A DNA stretch of 64,000 bases from Beta vulgaris subsp. vulgaris (GCF_026745355.1 NC_079203.1:1183249-1247248); one strand, 5' to 3'; positions 22,441 through 33,857 are shown, counted from the stretch's first letter. Numbers and translations are program-made. The notes: generated by a model from the sequence alone, not told the origin.

Positions 22441-24110
22441 TGAGGTAGATGAGAGAGCCGACCAAACTTCTATATATTGACGCATCGACCTTCTCTTTAC
22501 CATCGTTCTTAGATAGCCTTTCATTAAGTGCCATTGGTGTAGCCAATGGCTTGCATTCACTCATGTTGAATTTCTTAAGAAGGTCGTCTGCATATTTCTC
22601 TTGTGAGAGAAATATTTTTCCTGGGCTTTGCTTGACTTGCATGCCAAGGAAATATTTCATGGCTCCAAGGTCGGTCATTTCATATTCCGACATCATTGCC
22701 TTCTTATATTCCTTAATCATTTTTGAATTAGTGCCTGTGTAGATTAGATTATCTACATAAAGACACAATATGAGAAAATCTTGTGATCCTTGGGCCTTGA
22801 TATATAGTGATGGCTCACTTGGGCTTTTTGTAATCCCATTTTGAAGTAGGTAGCCATCTATTTTGCAATTCCAGGCCCTAGGTGCTTGCTTAAGCCCATA
22901 AAGGGCTTTACGAAGGCGGTATACTTTGTCTTCTTTGCCTTCGATGAGATATCCTTGCGGTTGCTCAACATATACTTCTTCTTCAAGTTCCCCATTTAAA
23001 AATGCTGACTTGACATCTAATTGAAAGACTGGTAATTTAAGTTGAGCAGCAAGAGCAAGGACTGACCTGATAGTCTCCATGCGGACAACAGGAGCATATG
23101 TCTCGTTAAAGTCAATCCCTGGTTGTTGGAAGTAACCTTTCGCGACGAGACGAGCCTTGTATTTCTGGATGGAGCCATCTTCGTTATACTTGACCTTGTA
23201 GACCCATTTGAGACCGATGACTTCTTTGTCATCAGGTTTCTCAACAAGCTCCCATGTGTTGTTTTTCTCGATCATCTTGATTTCTTCATTCATGGCCTCA
23301 ATCCATTTCTCTTCTCGTGATGCTTCTTGAAAGCTTTGTGGTTCGCTAGCGAAGAGAGCCATGATAGCTTGATTGCACTGGAAATCCTCCAAGTAGCTTG
23401 GTGGTCGTCGATCTCTTTGTGAACGTCGCACTACTGGAGCTGAGCTTTGAGAGCTTGATCCTGATGTTGGACTCGTCGATCTCGAGGATGTTGTTGGAGA
23501 TCTCGGTGATGATGGACTGGAGGATGACTGTGTTGCTAGATGATTTGGGCCTTCATCTTCACTTGGGCTTGGTGGAAGAAAATCTCCTTCACGTGGCTGA
23601 GATTCATTCTCCATCCACGTCCATTGAGCTCCTTCATCGAATATGACATCTCTTGAGATTATTAGGCTCTTAGATTCGGGTTGATAGAGACGATATCCTT
23701 TAGATTCGTCACTGTATCCAATGAAGATACATTTTTCTCCTTTTCCATCGAGTTTTTCCCGATTTTCTTTCGGGATGTGGGCATATGCGATGCACCCGAA
23801 TACTTTGAGGTGCTCCACTCTTGGCTTTCTTTTATGCCAAGCTTCATAGGGTGTCATACCCATGACTACCTTCGTGGGAGATCGATTGAGAATGTAGATA
23901 GCCGTATGTACGGCTTCTGCCCAAAAACATTTGGGCAAGTTTTTGCCTTGCATCATACTTCGGGCCATCTCAGCAATGGTCCGATTTCTTCTCTCCGCAA
24001 CACCATTTTGCTGAGGTGTGCGTCTGACAGTTAATTCTCTTTTGATTCCATGCTCCTTACAGAAGCTGTTAAATTCTTTACTTGTAAATTTCCCCCACGA
24101 TCTGTTCTTA
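22385..24110 (-). pseudogene. Copia integrase C-terminus and reverse transcriptase
   Basis: Open from the integrase C-terminal part (TPQQNGVAERRNRTIAEMAR) through the reverse transcriptase (WVYKVKYNEDGSIQKYKARL, LDVKSAFLNGELEEEVYVEQ, LYGLKQAPRAW). The catalytic box reads YVDN rather than the family YVDD: the second Asp is Asn (GAT AAT), which should kill polymerase activity. A frameshift near 22430 ends it early. Confidence 0.9.
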
Positions 24111-24469
24111 GAATTTTTATTGAATGCCCACTTTGTTTTTCTGTGAGGGCTTTAAATTGCATGAAGTGGGAAAATGCTTCCGACTTTTTCTCCAAGATAT
24201 AAACCCACATCATGCGAGTGAAATCATCGACAAATAATAGAAAATATCTTTTTCCGCCAAGAGACGGATTTCTGGTAGGGCCCCATATATCTGCATGAAC
24301 AAGCTCTAATGGAGCTCTGGCCCTCCAGGATGAAGTAGGGAATGGCAATCTATGCATTTTGCCATATATACAGCCCTCACATATTTTTCTTTCATTAGTT
24401 ATAGGTGGAAGTCCTATCACCATTTCTTTTTGTTTTAACAGTTTTAAACTGTTAAAATTTAGATGCCCG
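24031..24469 (-). pseudogene. Copia integrase N-terminal fragment
   Basis: Begins HFGHLNFNSLKLLKQKEM at the LTR junction, followed by the CEGCIYGKMHRLPF zinc motif and the start of the catalytic core (HADIWGPTRNPS, FVDDFTRMMWVYIL, RTDRGG). The frame is lost at a five-G run near 24095, where one base appears extra. Confidence 0.9.
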
Positions 24470-24826
24470 AAATGAATTAGGGGAAAGTTGGTAATTTATA
24501 TTGTGAAACAAGGCTTTATAGTTGATGGAGGATTGTTTTTGATGAAGTGGCAGTAAGATGTAAAGCAAATGGCTTTTTTATTTCTTCATCCCTTGCATCT
24601 TACATCATTACATATATATAACATGTAATGTCGGTTGATTTGCCGACTTAATCAATATTCTTGTTGTTTCTAGATTTCTCTTTATTTTCTTACATATGAT
24701 TTAGAGTAGATAATTCTAGAATTTTCTCCCTAATTCTCTTCTTCTATTCAAACATCATGCTACACCTAGATATTTCTAGAATTCTTTACAAATAATTTTT
24801 CTAGATTTTTCTACATTATTTTAACA
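24470..24826 (-). repeat. 5' LTR of the copia element, truncated at its inner end
   Basis: Matches the 3' LTR from AATGAATTAGGGG onward. The inner terminal bases have been replaced by integrase sequence; the junction has a short AATG/AATT overlap. Confidence 0.9.
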
Positions 24827-24831
24827 CCATG

Positions 24832-25171
24832 TGTTTGTTTTAGCTTTAGAGATGGAGCTAATCTTTTTACATGCTGTTTGGTTTATTTTTTTTGGAATTA
24901 AGAACCGAATATTGTTTTTCTTTCTACTCTTAGTTCTACGATGGTCATATTTAGGTATACGAGGGTCAAATTTTATTAAGATTCAAGACTTCTCTTAGAT
25001 GAAAAACCTAAAGCGATGCAAATATAGAATTGTCAACAACTAGTATTAGTACTAGTTGTAGATCAATCGGATGAACTGAAACTTGTCTTTAATGAAGTCC
25101 ATACACAAACTAGTGATGTTGGCTTGGGAAATTTGAAGGTAACTTCTTTCCTAGAGCAAATATATCATGTC
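24832..25171. other. Spacer right of copia element
   Basis: AT-rich; no gene or transposon ends recognised. Confidence 0.5.
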
Positions 25172-25189
25172 TCACGACATAGGGAGAGC

Positions 25190-25425
25190 CGAAAAAGAAG
25201 GCCTATCTGCACTACCAGTTATAAGACGTGAAGAATCCCAAGTAACATCGCAGGACCACACTGCACCTTTGTGTCCATGGTAAGTACCAAGGCGTTCGCC
25301 GTTGTTAGCGTACCAAACAGTTGGAGTATGATCTTTGGCGCATGAGAAGAGAAGATCGCCTTCTTTGTTGTACTTCAAGAATGTTAATGGCCTTTTTCAT
25401 GGCCCTTCATCAAAATTGGCTTCAT
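25190..25425 (-). pseudogene. eIF3i N-terminal fragment, second copy
   Basis: [10 protein letters not shown], a small indel, then [40 protein letters not shown] and [21 protein letters not shown], where similarity ends abruptly. This copy keeps the first WD repeat that the 12.6-kb copy lacks, but nothing downstream of residue ~75. Its 5' flank is nearly identical to that of the first copy. Confidence 0.85.
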
Positions 25426-26029
25426 CTCTTGCTTTCTTCTCTTCTTTGTTGTTTCGACTTTCGATGGTTTGTTGAGGAGACGGAAAATTGTATTTACTAA
25501 CAAATTATTATTTACCCTAAACCCTAATTTATAGTCCATCAAATAAAACGGTAAAACCTAACTTGGGTAAAACTAGTAAAACATATCCTAAACTAGCTAT
25601 AATTATCAAGTTGTCAAGGTTTAGGGTTTGAATGTATATTTCAAGCCGATCGTGAATATTTTTGGGTCCGGGAGAAAAAAAAAGTCCCCAATGCATAAGA
25701 GATTTAATAAAATATGCACTTTTATATATAAACAAAAATTTTGACCATTGGTTCTTCAAGAAATAAAACTTTTTCTTATTTATTACTCTTTTTTGTCTTA
25801 GAAAAATCTAAACATTACTTGAGACACTTAATTAAAGGTGATAATTTGTAATATAATTATCAAATGTTATTTTTATTAAATAAAATAGATGTAATAGATG
25901 TTGGTGGGGGTATTTTTTATTCAAAAAGACAGAAAAAATTGAGCATACTTTATTGCTAAAGATAGTGTTTGTACTGAAAAGGTTTAAGAACACTAACATA
26001 ATAAAGTGTGATTATGTAAAAATGAAAGT
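25426..26029. other. eIF3i 5' flank, duplicate of 12681-13277
   Basis: Near-identical copy that continues at 31017 after the LINE B insertion. No gene. Confidence 0.8.
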
Positions 26030-26336
26030 GTTCAAGCCAAATATTTTTTTTTTTTTTTTTTTTTTTTTTTGCTAAGCAAGTAAGTGTATATATTAATGCC
26101 CAAAACATTACAACCAAAACCAAGCTAACCGGATGCGAACCAACTAGGTTGGACCCCATCGAAAATTAGCCTAGTACATACTACAGCTTCAAACACTTAA
26201 AGCCACAACATTACAGATTGTCAAACCATTCATGGTCTTCTCTAGAGATTTTCTGAGGCATTACACTTTGAATTCTTGCTCTAACACTGCTTTTTAATTT
26301 TTCTATCAATTGAGTAGGAGTGGAGACCCACTGTTG

Positions 26337-29300
26337 CTAATAGGCATTATTCCTACTACTCCAAATCAGGTATATTAAACCTGCACATCCAGCAAACATT
26401 ACCTGCTTTCGAAACTTGGACTTCTTGCTTCTCTGAATAAACTTCACCAACTGTGGGACATGGTTAATGTTTGTATTAAAACCAAGCCAACTTTTGAGCT
26501 GTTGCAAACACTCCTTGCTCAAGTGACATTGGAAGAATAGGTGTTGATGAGATTCTGGTTGAGTTGCACAGATCATACATAGACCATTAGTGTCCAATCC
26601 CATGTGTCTCAATTTTTCAGTTGTCCTCAGTTTCTCCTGTATTGCTAGCCAAAAGATAAATCTATGTTTAGGTAGATTTAATCTATTCCATATTGCTGTA
26701 TCCCAATACACCTTGAGTTGTTCACCTTTCATCTTCTCATAAACAGTCTTCACTGAATATTTCTGCATTGTACAGAGTTCTCCTTGTGTATAATATTGCT
26801 TCATTTGTTCCTTAACATGGCAAATTTTCTTCCAGTACCAGCTTACACCTGAACTGGGTTTGTAATCCCACCAATCAACATCCTTAAGATATACAGAATG
26901 AATCCATTTTAGCCAAATACTATCTTGCTTGCTAGAGATAGCCCAAACATACTTGCCTAAGCTTGCTTGATTCCAAATGATGACATCTCTGAAGCCAAGA
27001 CCACCACTATTCTTGGGAGTACAGACCCTCTCCCAAGCTATGAGCCCAGGTTTTTGACTAAAATACTCCCCACTCCATAAGAAAGCCCTACATATTCTGC
27101 TTATTTCTTGTAGGACTTGCTTAGGTAAAATAAAAACCTGAGCCCAATATTGATGAAGACTTAAAAGTACTGAATTAATAAGCTGAGTTCTGGCTGCATA
27201 AGACATGTTTCTTGAGCTCCAAACCCTTATTCTGGCCACCATTTTCTCCACAAGTGATTCACACTGAGCTGCTGTAATTTTCTTTGCACAAATAGGAACC
27301 CCTAGATACTTGAATGGGAGGTTCTGGTGAGTGAATCCAGATGAATCAACAATTCTCCTTATCTCTCTTTCATTCATCCCACAAGTATACACTGCTGATT
27401 TCTTCACATTTGCTTGTAAGCCAGTAGTATCAGAGAACAATTTGAAAGCTCTTAGTAGAAGATAACATGATGGGAAGTCCCCTTTGCAACACATGATTAA
27501 ATCATCAGCAAAGCACATGTGTGTTAGCTTTATTTCTTTACATCTGGGATGATAATGGAACTGCTCCAATTCTCCAAGCCTGTTCAAAATCCTTGAAAGA
27601 TACTCCATGCATAATACAAAGAGAAGAGGGGAGATAGGATCTCCTTGCCTTAGCCCTCTAGAAGACTTGAAAAAGCCTTTCATCACACCATTTATCATCA
27701 ATGAAAACTTAGGTGTAGTAACACATTCCATAATCAGAGATGTGAAACTTATAGGAAGCCCAATGTTTCAAGCATTTCTTTAGGAAATCCCAATCAACTG
27801 TATCATATGCTTTCTGAATATCAATCTTTAGTAAACAGCTAGGTGTATTGTTTTTTCTACCATAGTGTTTAACTAAGTCTTGAATGACCATAATATTATG
27901 TATGATATACCTACCATGTACAAAGCCCCCTTGATTCTCCATTATCAAGTCTGGTAACACATGTCTTAGCCTATTACACAATACTTTTGTAATAGCTTTG
28001 TAGATAGTGTTACAGCAAGAGATAGGTCTGAATTCAGTGACATTTTGAGGACACTTTGTTTTAGGAATCAAGGTAATGACAGTGGTATTTACCTCTTTCA
28101 ATAGTCTGCCTCCATTCAGTGTATCCAGAATAGCCTCTATCACATCCTCTCCCACAATTGCCCATGCATCTCTGTAAAAGAAGTCCCAAAACCATCTGTT
28201 CCAGGGGCTTTACTACCTGGAATAGAAAATAAGGCTGCTTCACCTCCTCAGCAGTGTATGGTGCATTCAAGACTTGCTTATGTTGATCAGTGAGAACTGG
28301 CCCTTCATGGATTAATTGTTGTAAAACTGGGGTCCTCCTATTCTGCCTTTCACCCAGTAGTTTCTCATAGTAAGACAAGAAAGCCTTGGTGACAGCTTCA
28401 GGTTCATTATGCCATGCTCCTTGTTCATCATATATGCTGTAAATTTGGTTCTGTAACCTTCTTGCTTTAATGCTTTGATGGAACAAAGCTGTGTTTTCAT
28501 CCCCATCTTTGATCCAGGCTGCCTTCGATTTTTGTGATAAGAATTGAGTGTAAGCCAAGTGCTTTGATCTATATTCCTGCACTGCATCCACTTCTTTAGC
28601 AGCTAACTGTGTATCACCAGGGTTAAGATGCATTAATTTTTGAGCTTCCATCATTTTCTCATAAGCCTGTATGTCTCTAGCTTGTATGTCCAGAAAACCC
28701 TCCTTGTTCAGTTCCTTCAATGCAACCTTGATCAACTTCATTTCTTTCATGATCTTGTACATTTTAGTACCTTGAATATCTTGTCTCCATACATTCCTTA
28801 CAATATCTTCATACTTTGCTGAAGCCTTCCACATAGTAAAGTATTTGAATGGTTTTTTTCCTCCATGTTCAACAGGATATACCTGTAATATGGCAGGTGA
28901 ATGTTCAAAATCACCTTCCATCTGAAAGGACACTTCTGCAGTTGGATACATGTCCTTCCAAGCTTGATTGGCAAGCATTCTATCAAGCTTGGAAAATACT
29001 CTACTACTTCCTTGCTGCTTATTATTCCAGGTATAATAATTGCCTGAATACTTGATGTCTTGCATACCACACTTATCCATGCAACAAATCATGTCATGCA
29101 TTTCACTTTCTCTAACAGGGGCTCCTATTCTTTCTTCAGTACTCATTACACAATTAAAGTCACCACATAGCATCCAAGGTTTACTAACTTTAATTTTCAT
29201 CAGATCCTCCCATAACTCCATTCTCCTATCTCTCTCATTAAAAGCATAAATGAAAGTAATATAGAAGCTATTGTCACCATTCACAGGCTGTATATGACAA

Positions 29301-29574
29301 TGAATGAACTGCTTTGTACAGTCACATATTGTAAGATGGAAACTATTAGGTTTCCAAGCCAACAAGATTCTACCTCTATCAATTTTACTTGAGTTAGAAG
29401 TAAAACACCACCCATTAAACACTCTTTGATACACCCCCCTAGATTCTGAGCCTTCACCTTTGACTCTAACAGACCCACAACACCTGCAGCAGTCTTGTGA
29501 ATATAATTTTTCACATCAGCCTGCTTCTTTGTGCTGTTAAGGCCTCGAACGTTCCAACATAAGATTCTATCCAT
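26337..29574 (-). pseudogene. LINE B ORF2: endonuclease / reverse transcriptase, frameshifted
   Basis: ATG at 29574 (MDRILCWNVRGLNS) overlaps the ORF1 stop by 8 nt. Endonuclease motifs: LLESKV, CGDFNCV; the usual SDH triad position reads FEHSPA, so the catalytic Asp is Glu. Frames change near 29350-29430, near 28160-28230 and near 27720. Reverse transcriptase: LIPKTKCPQNVTEFRPISCC, RQGDPISPLLFVL, CFADD. The zf-RVT-like region (FIFWLAIQEKLRTTEKL, CMICATQPESHQHLFFQC) follows. A TAG at 26337-26339 ends the frame; the next in-frame stop is at 26211. No RNase H domain seen. Confidence 0.9.
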
Positions 29575-30886
29575 CAGGAGAAGAAGGATCTCCCCCTTCT
29601 TGTCTCTTATCAGCCTGCTGTGAATTATCATTTTCTGAATTCAAAAGCTGGAAATGGTTCTGTGTACTTGTTGTAGTACTCCTGGAATTCCTTACTCTGA
29701 TTGGTTTCAAAGCCTTTTGAAATCCATCAGGGTCCACATTCTCCTTCTCATTCTCAGCTACTGTCACTGCTTGTACTGTCCTGGCTTCCCTGATTACCTG
29801 CTTCTGTTGAGGTTCCTTCTCCAATAAGGTGATATTCTGTTGAACCTGTTTAGGAGCCCATACTTGCTTCACTTTCTTATTTTTGCAATCTTGTGTTGAG
29901 TGGCCTATCCCCTTACACTGCTGGCATTGAGTAGGCTTCCACTCAAAAACAATAGGCACATGAGTGAGTTCACCTAATTCATTCCAGAAGTTAACATGAT
30001 CTGGCAACTCCTGCTCAATCTTAACTTCAATGAGAATTCTAGCATATTGCAGTTTATCTCTATTTCTCGTTGCTTCATCTCTCTTGATTGGATCACCAAT
30101 TTGTGAAGCAATCTTATGCAATGACTTTTCTCCCCAATATTTCAAATTCAATCTTAATTGTACCCATATTGGCACAGTTTTAAGATCTTCCTTCTCAAAA
30201 TCCATCTCAGGACTCCATTTTTTCAGGACTAGAGGTTTTTTATCAAAAAAATAATGGCCAGCTAACACATTATCTCTAGTATCCATTGCCTTAAATCGGA
30301 CTAGGAACATACCCTTTCTGACTAGAGCAACCTTATCCACTTGCTGATTTTTCCAAATTCTCCTCAAAAACCCCTCCATTACCTGAACAGGAGGATTTGC
30401 CCCTACTACATAGCATAACAAAGCAGAACTCCAATAATCTACTTCCTCTTGAATATCTTCCAAGTCTATGTGAATAGGATTCATAGTGATATTATCCTTC
30501 GGCACTCTATTCTCATTCTGACTAGGACTTCCAATACAATCCTCATCTAATACATCATTAAATTGCTGTAGTATAGGAATAGAATTACCTCTTACAGGGG
30601 ACTTTTCACAAACAGTTGCTCCATAATCCTTCCTGGAGCTGTGAATGGATTGTAACCATTCATTGAAGGTATGTCTGATCTCAGATTGCATCTTCAATTC
30701 CTGAATCGATGCTTCCGGAGTCATCGGATGACCAATGCCTAATCCAAAATCCAATGCCTCGATACCAAGAATTTCCTCCATTGATCTCGTTCTCAAAGCT
30801 TGAGAATCAGATGAAGGTCCTCTTGCTTTCTCCTTACCTTTTCCAGACTTACTTCCTTGAGAATGTCCACTAGCTTTCCTTGCCAT
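29567..30886 (-). CDS. LINE B ORF1: DUF4283 / zinc-knuckle protein
   Basis: 439 codons from ATG (30884-30886, MARKASGHSQGSKSG) to stop, no lesion. Ser/Lys-rich N-terminus, DUF4283-like region (about residues 150-300, YWSSALLCYVVGANPP and MFLVRFKAMDTRDNVL), one CX2CX4HX4C knuckle (CQQCKGIGHSTQDC), then a charged tail. The frame is open further upstream without an ATG, so 30886 is the start. Its terminal GATGGATAG contains the ORF2 start, a compact overlap. Confidence 0.9.
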   Translation of the reverse strand: MARKASGHSQGSKSGKGKEKARGPSSDSQALRTRSMEEILGIEALDFGLGIGHPMTPEASIQELKMQSEIRHTFNEWLQSIHSSRKDYGATVCEKSPVRGNSIPILQQFNDVLDEDCIGSPSQNENRVPKDNITMNPIHIDLEDIQEEVDYWSSALLCYVVGANPPVQVMEGFLRRIWKNQQVDKVALVRKGMFLVRFKAMDTRDNVLAGHYFFDKKPLVLKKWSPEMDFEKEDLKTVPIWVQLRLNLKYWGEKSLHKIASQIGDPIKRDEATRNRDKLQYARILIEVKIEQELPDHVNFWNELGELTHVPIVFEWKPTQCQQCKGIGHSTQDCKNKKVKQVWAPKQVQQNITLLEKEPQQKQVIREARTVQAVTVAENEKENVDPDGFQKALKPIRVRNSRSTTTSTQNHFQLLNSENDNSQQADKRQEGGDPSSPDG

Positions 30887-31150
30887 GGCAACGATGTAAA
30901 ACACCGAGAGAAAATGCAGGTAAAAGTTCTCAATCAATGGAGGTTACTGTTCCATTGAGTTCTAGTGAGAGGAGAGAGTTTCTCTCGCTAAAACGGATTT
31001 CGTTCAAGCCAAATATGGACAAACAAAAAAAGAAATTCTTCAGACTATTTTGGAACGTGTATGTAATAACCAGATAAACTAGTAATTGACGAATAAAATT
31101 GGAATATCAAAATATATACTTAAATTAAAAGGTTAATACACTGGTGGTAG

Positions 31151-32275
31151 CAGACTAGCAGGGTGTTAAACTGCTAATCGAGTGAGTCGATCGCGAGTAG
31201 ACCTCTGCTTGACTCGACTCGAAAATTTTCTGATCCTGTTTGACTCGTGCTCATTGCTCGTTAAGTGTTGTTTCAATTCGACTCGAGCTCGGTTTGCTTG
31301 AGAAACTCGAGCTCATTTTGCTCAAGAAACTCGAGCTCGATTTGCTCGAGAAACTCGACTAGAGCTCAGTTTGCTCGAGAAACTCGACTAGAGCTCAGTT
31401 TGATCTAGAAACTCGACTCAATTGGTTAGTAAGAAATCAATTAATAATGTAAAATAATTTTGATTTATTTTTACATATTCCTTAAAGAAATTGTTTTTTT
31501 TTACAATTTTAATTTCACAATTATTGTCCAATATTCCAGCCCATCATCTAACTAGGATAATATGGCTTCGGAATTGTTGAACCCGTATGTGTAATGCTAG
31601 CTTATGCATGCTCTACACTCCTTTTTATAGTATTTCATCTCATACTCTTTATCACACACCAGATATGGGACTCTAGGAACATGACTACTTTACTACCGAA
31701 CTTTCAACATTTCTTTATCCCATCTTAGTCTTCATTATGTTCGATGTAGGAGTCTAGGAGTAATACAATGTCATGGATTGTTGTAGAGTGTGTATTAGTA
31801 GCATTAGATTTTCTTTTCCCTTTTTTTTTCTTTTTAGAAGATCTTTGCGTACAGGTTTAAAAATGAGTGTCAGTAAAAAAAATTCTTACAGGAGCATTGC
31901 TGTTATATTGAGATCCAAATTTTAGTATTATTGTATTAGTAAGGGTATCAAAACATTTACTATGTTTCTAGCTTTAGGTAAATATAGCTTTAGGTAAATA
32001 TACTCTACAAAACATTTTAGCTAGGTACATATATTATGTTATATTCTTTATAGATTAAATTATTTTATAAACTTTTTTATATCAAATAAAATAAATTTCT
32101 AGAAAAAATATAAAATTATCGAGCTGGTCGCGAGCTTATTGAGTCGAGCAGGGTCATGCTCGACTCGTGCTCGTTAAGCTCTCGAGCCGAGCCAACTTGA
32201 GTCGAGTTTTGACCGAGCGTTGACCGAGTCGAATTCGAGTTGCTCACGAGTTGCTCAACTCGATTAACATCCCTA
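31151..32275. mobile_element. hAT-like MITE rich in CTCGAG motifs, copy 2
   Basis: Duplicate of 13436-14534. Flanks GGTGGTAG (31143-31150) and GGTGATAG (32276-32283) preserve the 8-bp target duplication. Contains an extra partial repeat AGCTTTAGGTAAATAT near 31985. No transposase. Confidence 0.7.
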
Positions 32276-32414
32276 GGTGATAGAAACGAAAATAAAAGGC
32301 GAGTTAAACTTATTGCAAATTAAAGAAAATAAAAAAGAAAAGGAAAGTAACCAAGGAAAATATTAAGAAAGAAAATATTTGCCCAGTCAAAAACAAAAGG
32401 AAAGAAATAGTTGA

Positions 32415-32500
32415 TTGCCATGAGGGGAATCGAACCCACGAACTCAAACATAAACTTTCACTCCTGCAGAAGAAGCTTTCAAGCTACCATCTTCACCAAA
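32415..32500 (-). repeat. tRNA-like B-box relic downstream of GLP4
   Basis: Minus strand reads GTGGGTTCGATTCCCCTCATGG. Same relic as at 6270-6365. Confidence 0.4.
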
Positions 32501-32702
32501 GAAAATTTCTATGCTAATAGAGTCGGAGAAAGCAAAGATATAGAATTATTATTCAATACTGCAAAGAAATTATATAAGGTAAACTTTCAAAGTTGAATAT
32601 GAAAAGCGAACAAGCACACACACACCCTTTTGGAGTATGATTTATTTGAGTACGCTAAAAACCAACTTTTAGTAAGAAAATTAGACAATAACTCGAAAGG
32701 AA

Positions 32703-33333
32703 CTAAGCAGTCCCAAATATCCTCTTTAGTCTCATTACTTCCTCATTGCTTAGAAGAGTGATTTGCTCAACTATATCACCAGGCAAATTGCTAGCAAATA
32801 ACGCAGTGGTAGTGAGTTGTAGTCCTGGATTTGCGCTATTCAAGCTAACAAATGCAGTAGCTAGAGTTGTACCAACATTAACTTGAAAATGAAGCATGGC
32901 TTGTGGAAAGATCATAACGTCTCCAACTTCAAGTCTTCTATAGTATGCAGTGTTAGTTGTGTCAATGAATCCTGCAATTATAGACCCTGTTGCTAAGATA
33001 ATAACTTCTGATGTTCGGTGCGAGTGAATTGGTATTACTCCACCTACACCAAAGTCTAGTCTTGCCATAGAAATACCAAGACCATTCAATGCTGGGTATG
33101 CATCGACAAATGCAAGGGTCACATTATTTCTAAATAAGTTTGAGGTGGTTCTTTCACCACGAAAACCAGTATAAACGAAATCATCTGTTGTGATATCAGA
33201 AGGATCCTTGCAAGCGTATCCTTCTGGTCCCTTTGGGAGACTCAAGTCTCCTACACAAAAATCAAATTCAATAGCATGAGAAAGAGAAACCAATTAAGAG
33301 AGAAAAAGTGAAGAAAATGATAAGGTTATTCAT
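32703..33333 (-). pseudogene. Germin-like protein GLP4, signal peptide frameshifted
   Basis: The mature protein is fully open (IEFDFCVGDLS to the FGTA stop) with Cys pair, HSHRTSE, His of LHFQVN and both N-x-T sites. A 4-bp insertion (TTAA at about 33294) in the signal peptide puts the expected ATG (33331-33333) out of frame; translation from it stops after about 21 codons. No alternative in-frame ATG precedes the mature part. Closest to GLP2. Either a recent pseudogene or a sequence error; the TATA box and leader are intact. Confidence 0.85.
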
Positions 33334-33454
33334 TTTGGAAGTAGTTGGAGAGAATAGGTGTAATACTTTGTAAGCTAAGGGAAACTTTGATTTAGCTTAC
33401 TTAGCTTGATCTGAGTTTTTAGTTAGGTTGCATTTAATAGCCATGATTGGCACC

Positions 33455-33463
33455 ATATATATA
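33455..33463 (-). promoter_or_regulatory. TATA box of GLP4
   Basis: CTATATATATGG about 122 bp before the ATG at 33333, with the shared TGCCAATCATGGCTATTA block. Confidence 0.65.
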
Positions 33464-33857
33464 GAGACGAGCCGAGTTATGTAGGTTATAAAACTGTCTA
33501 ATTTAAACAACTTGTCCAATTGATCACCCACTTAAAAAAGATAATCCTTATTCAAATTGGAAAGCAAGGAATTTTTTTTTTTGATATATATGATCCGCAA
33601 GCTACGGAATTATGCAATTGAAAAGCCAATTTTTACAGTTGACATGGAAAATTCACATATGATTTTCCTGGAATCCACTATTATAAGGACATTGGGTCAT
33701 TATTTGAAAGGGGGCATTATCAATAATTCATTCTTTTCTAAATACATGCATTTTTAATAACTCTTCCCTTTCTGATACATGTAATATTTCTTACCTACAC
33801 ACTACCATCGCACTACTTTATTCTTTATTAATACCTTTAATTATATGTACATACAAA
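33464..33857. other. GLP4 upstream flank
   Basis: Related to the upstream flanks of GLP1 and GLP2. No gene. Confidence 0.6.

Larger units (their letters stand above)
21443..24826 (-). mobile_element. Ty1/copia retrotransposon with large internal deletion
   Basis: Minus-strand element with 5-bp target duplication CCATG (21438-21442 and 24827-24831). The 3' LTR (21443-21804) begins TGTTAG and ends AACA in plus orientation; the polypurine tract GGGGGAG lies directly against it. The 5' LTR (24470-24826) lacks its last ~6 bp and runs straight into integrase codons. The primer-binding site, gag and protease are therefore missing. Internal order: integrase, reverse transcriptase, RNase H, the copia arrangement. 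It cannot move on its own. Confidence 0.9.
26045..31001 (-). mobile_element. Complete-length LINE (LINE B) with 15-bp target duplication
   Basis: 4.96-kb L1-type element on the minus strand, from a poly(A) tail of about 26 T's on the plus strand (26045-26070) to its 5' end at 31001. The 15-bp duplication GTTCAAGCCAAATAT is perfect at 26030-26044 and 31002-31016. The uninterrupted target is present in the duplicate block at about 13278-13292. It contains ORF1 and a frameshifted ORF2. Confidence 0.95.

Noticed and set aside
32415..32460. Possible tRNA gene (GGTTCGATTCCC with flanks)
   Set aside because: No acceptor-stem pairing or complete cloverleaf on either strand; better explained as a SINE/tRNA relic.
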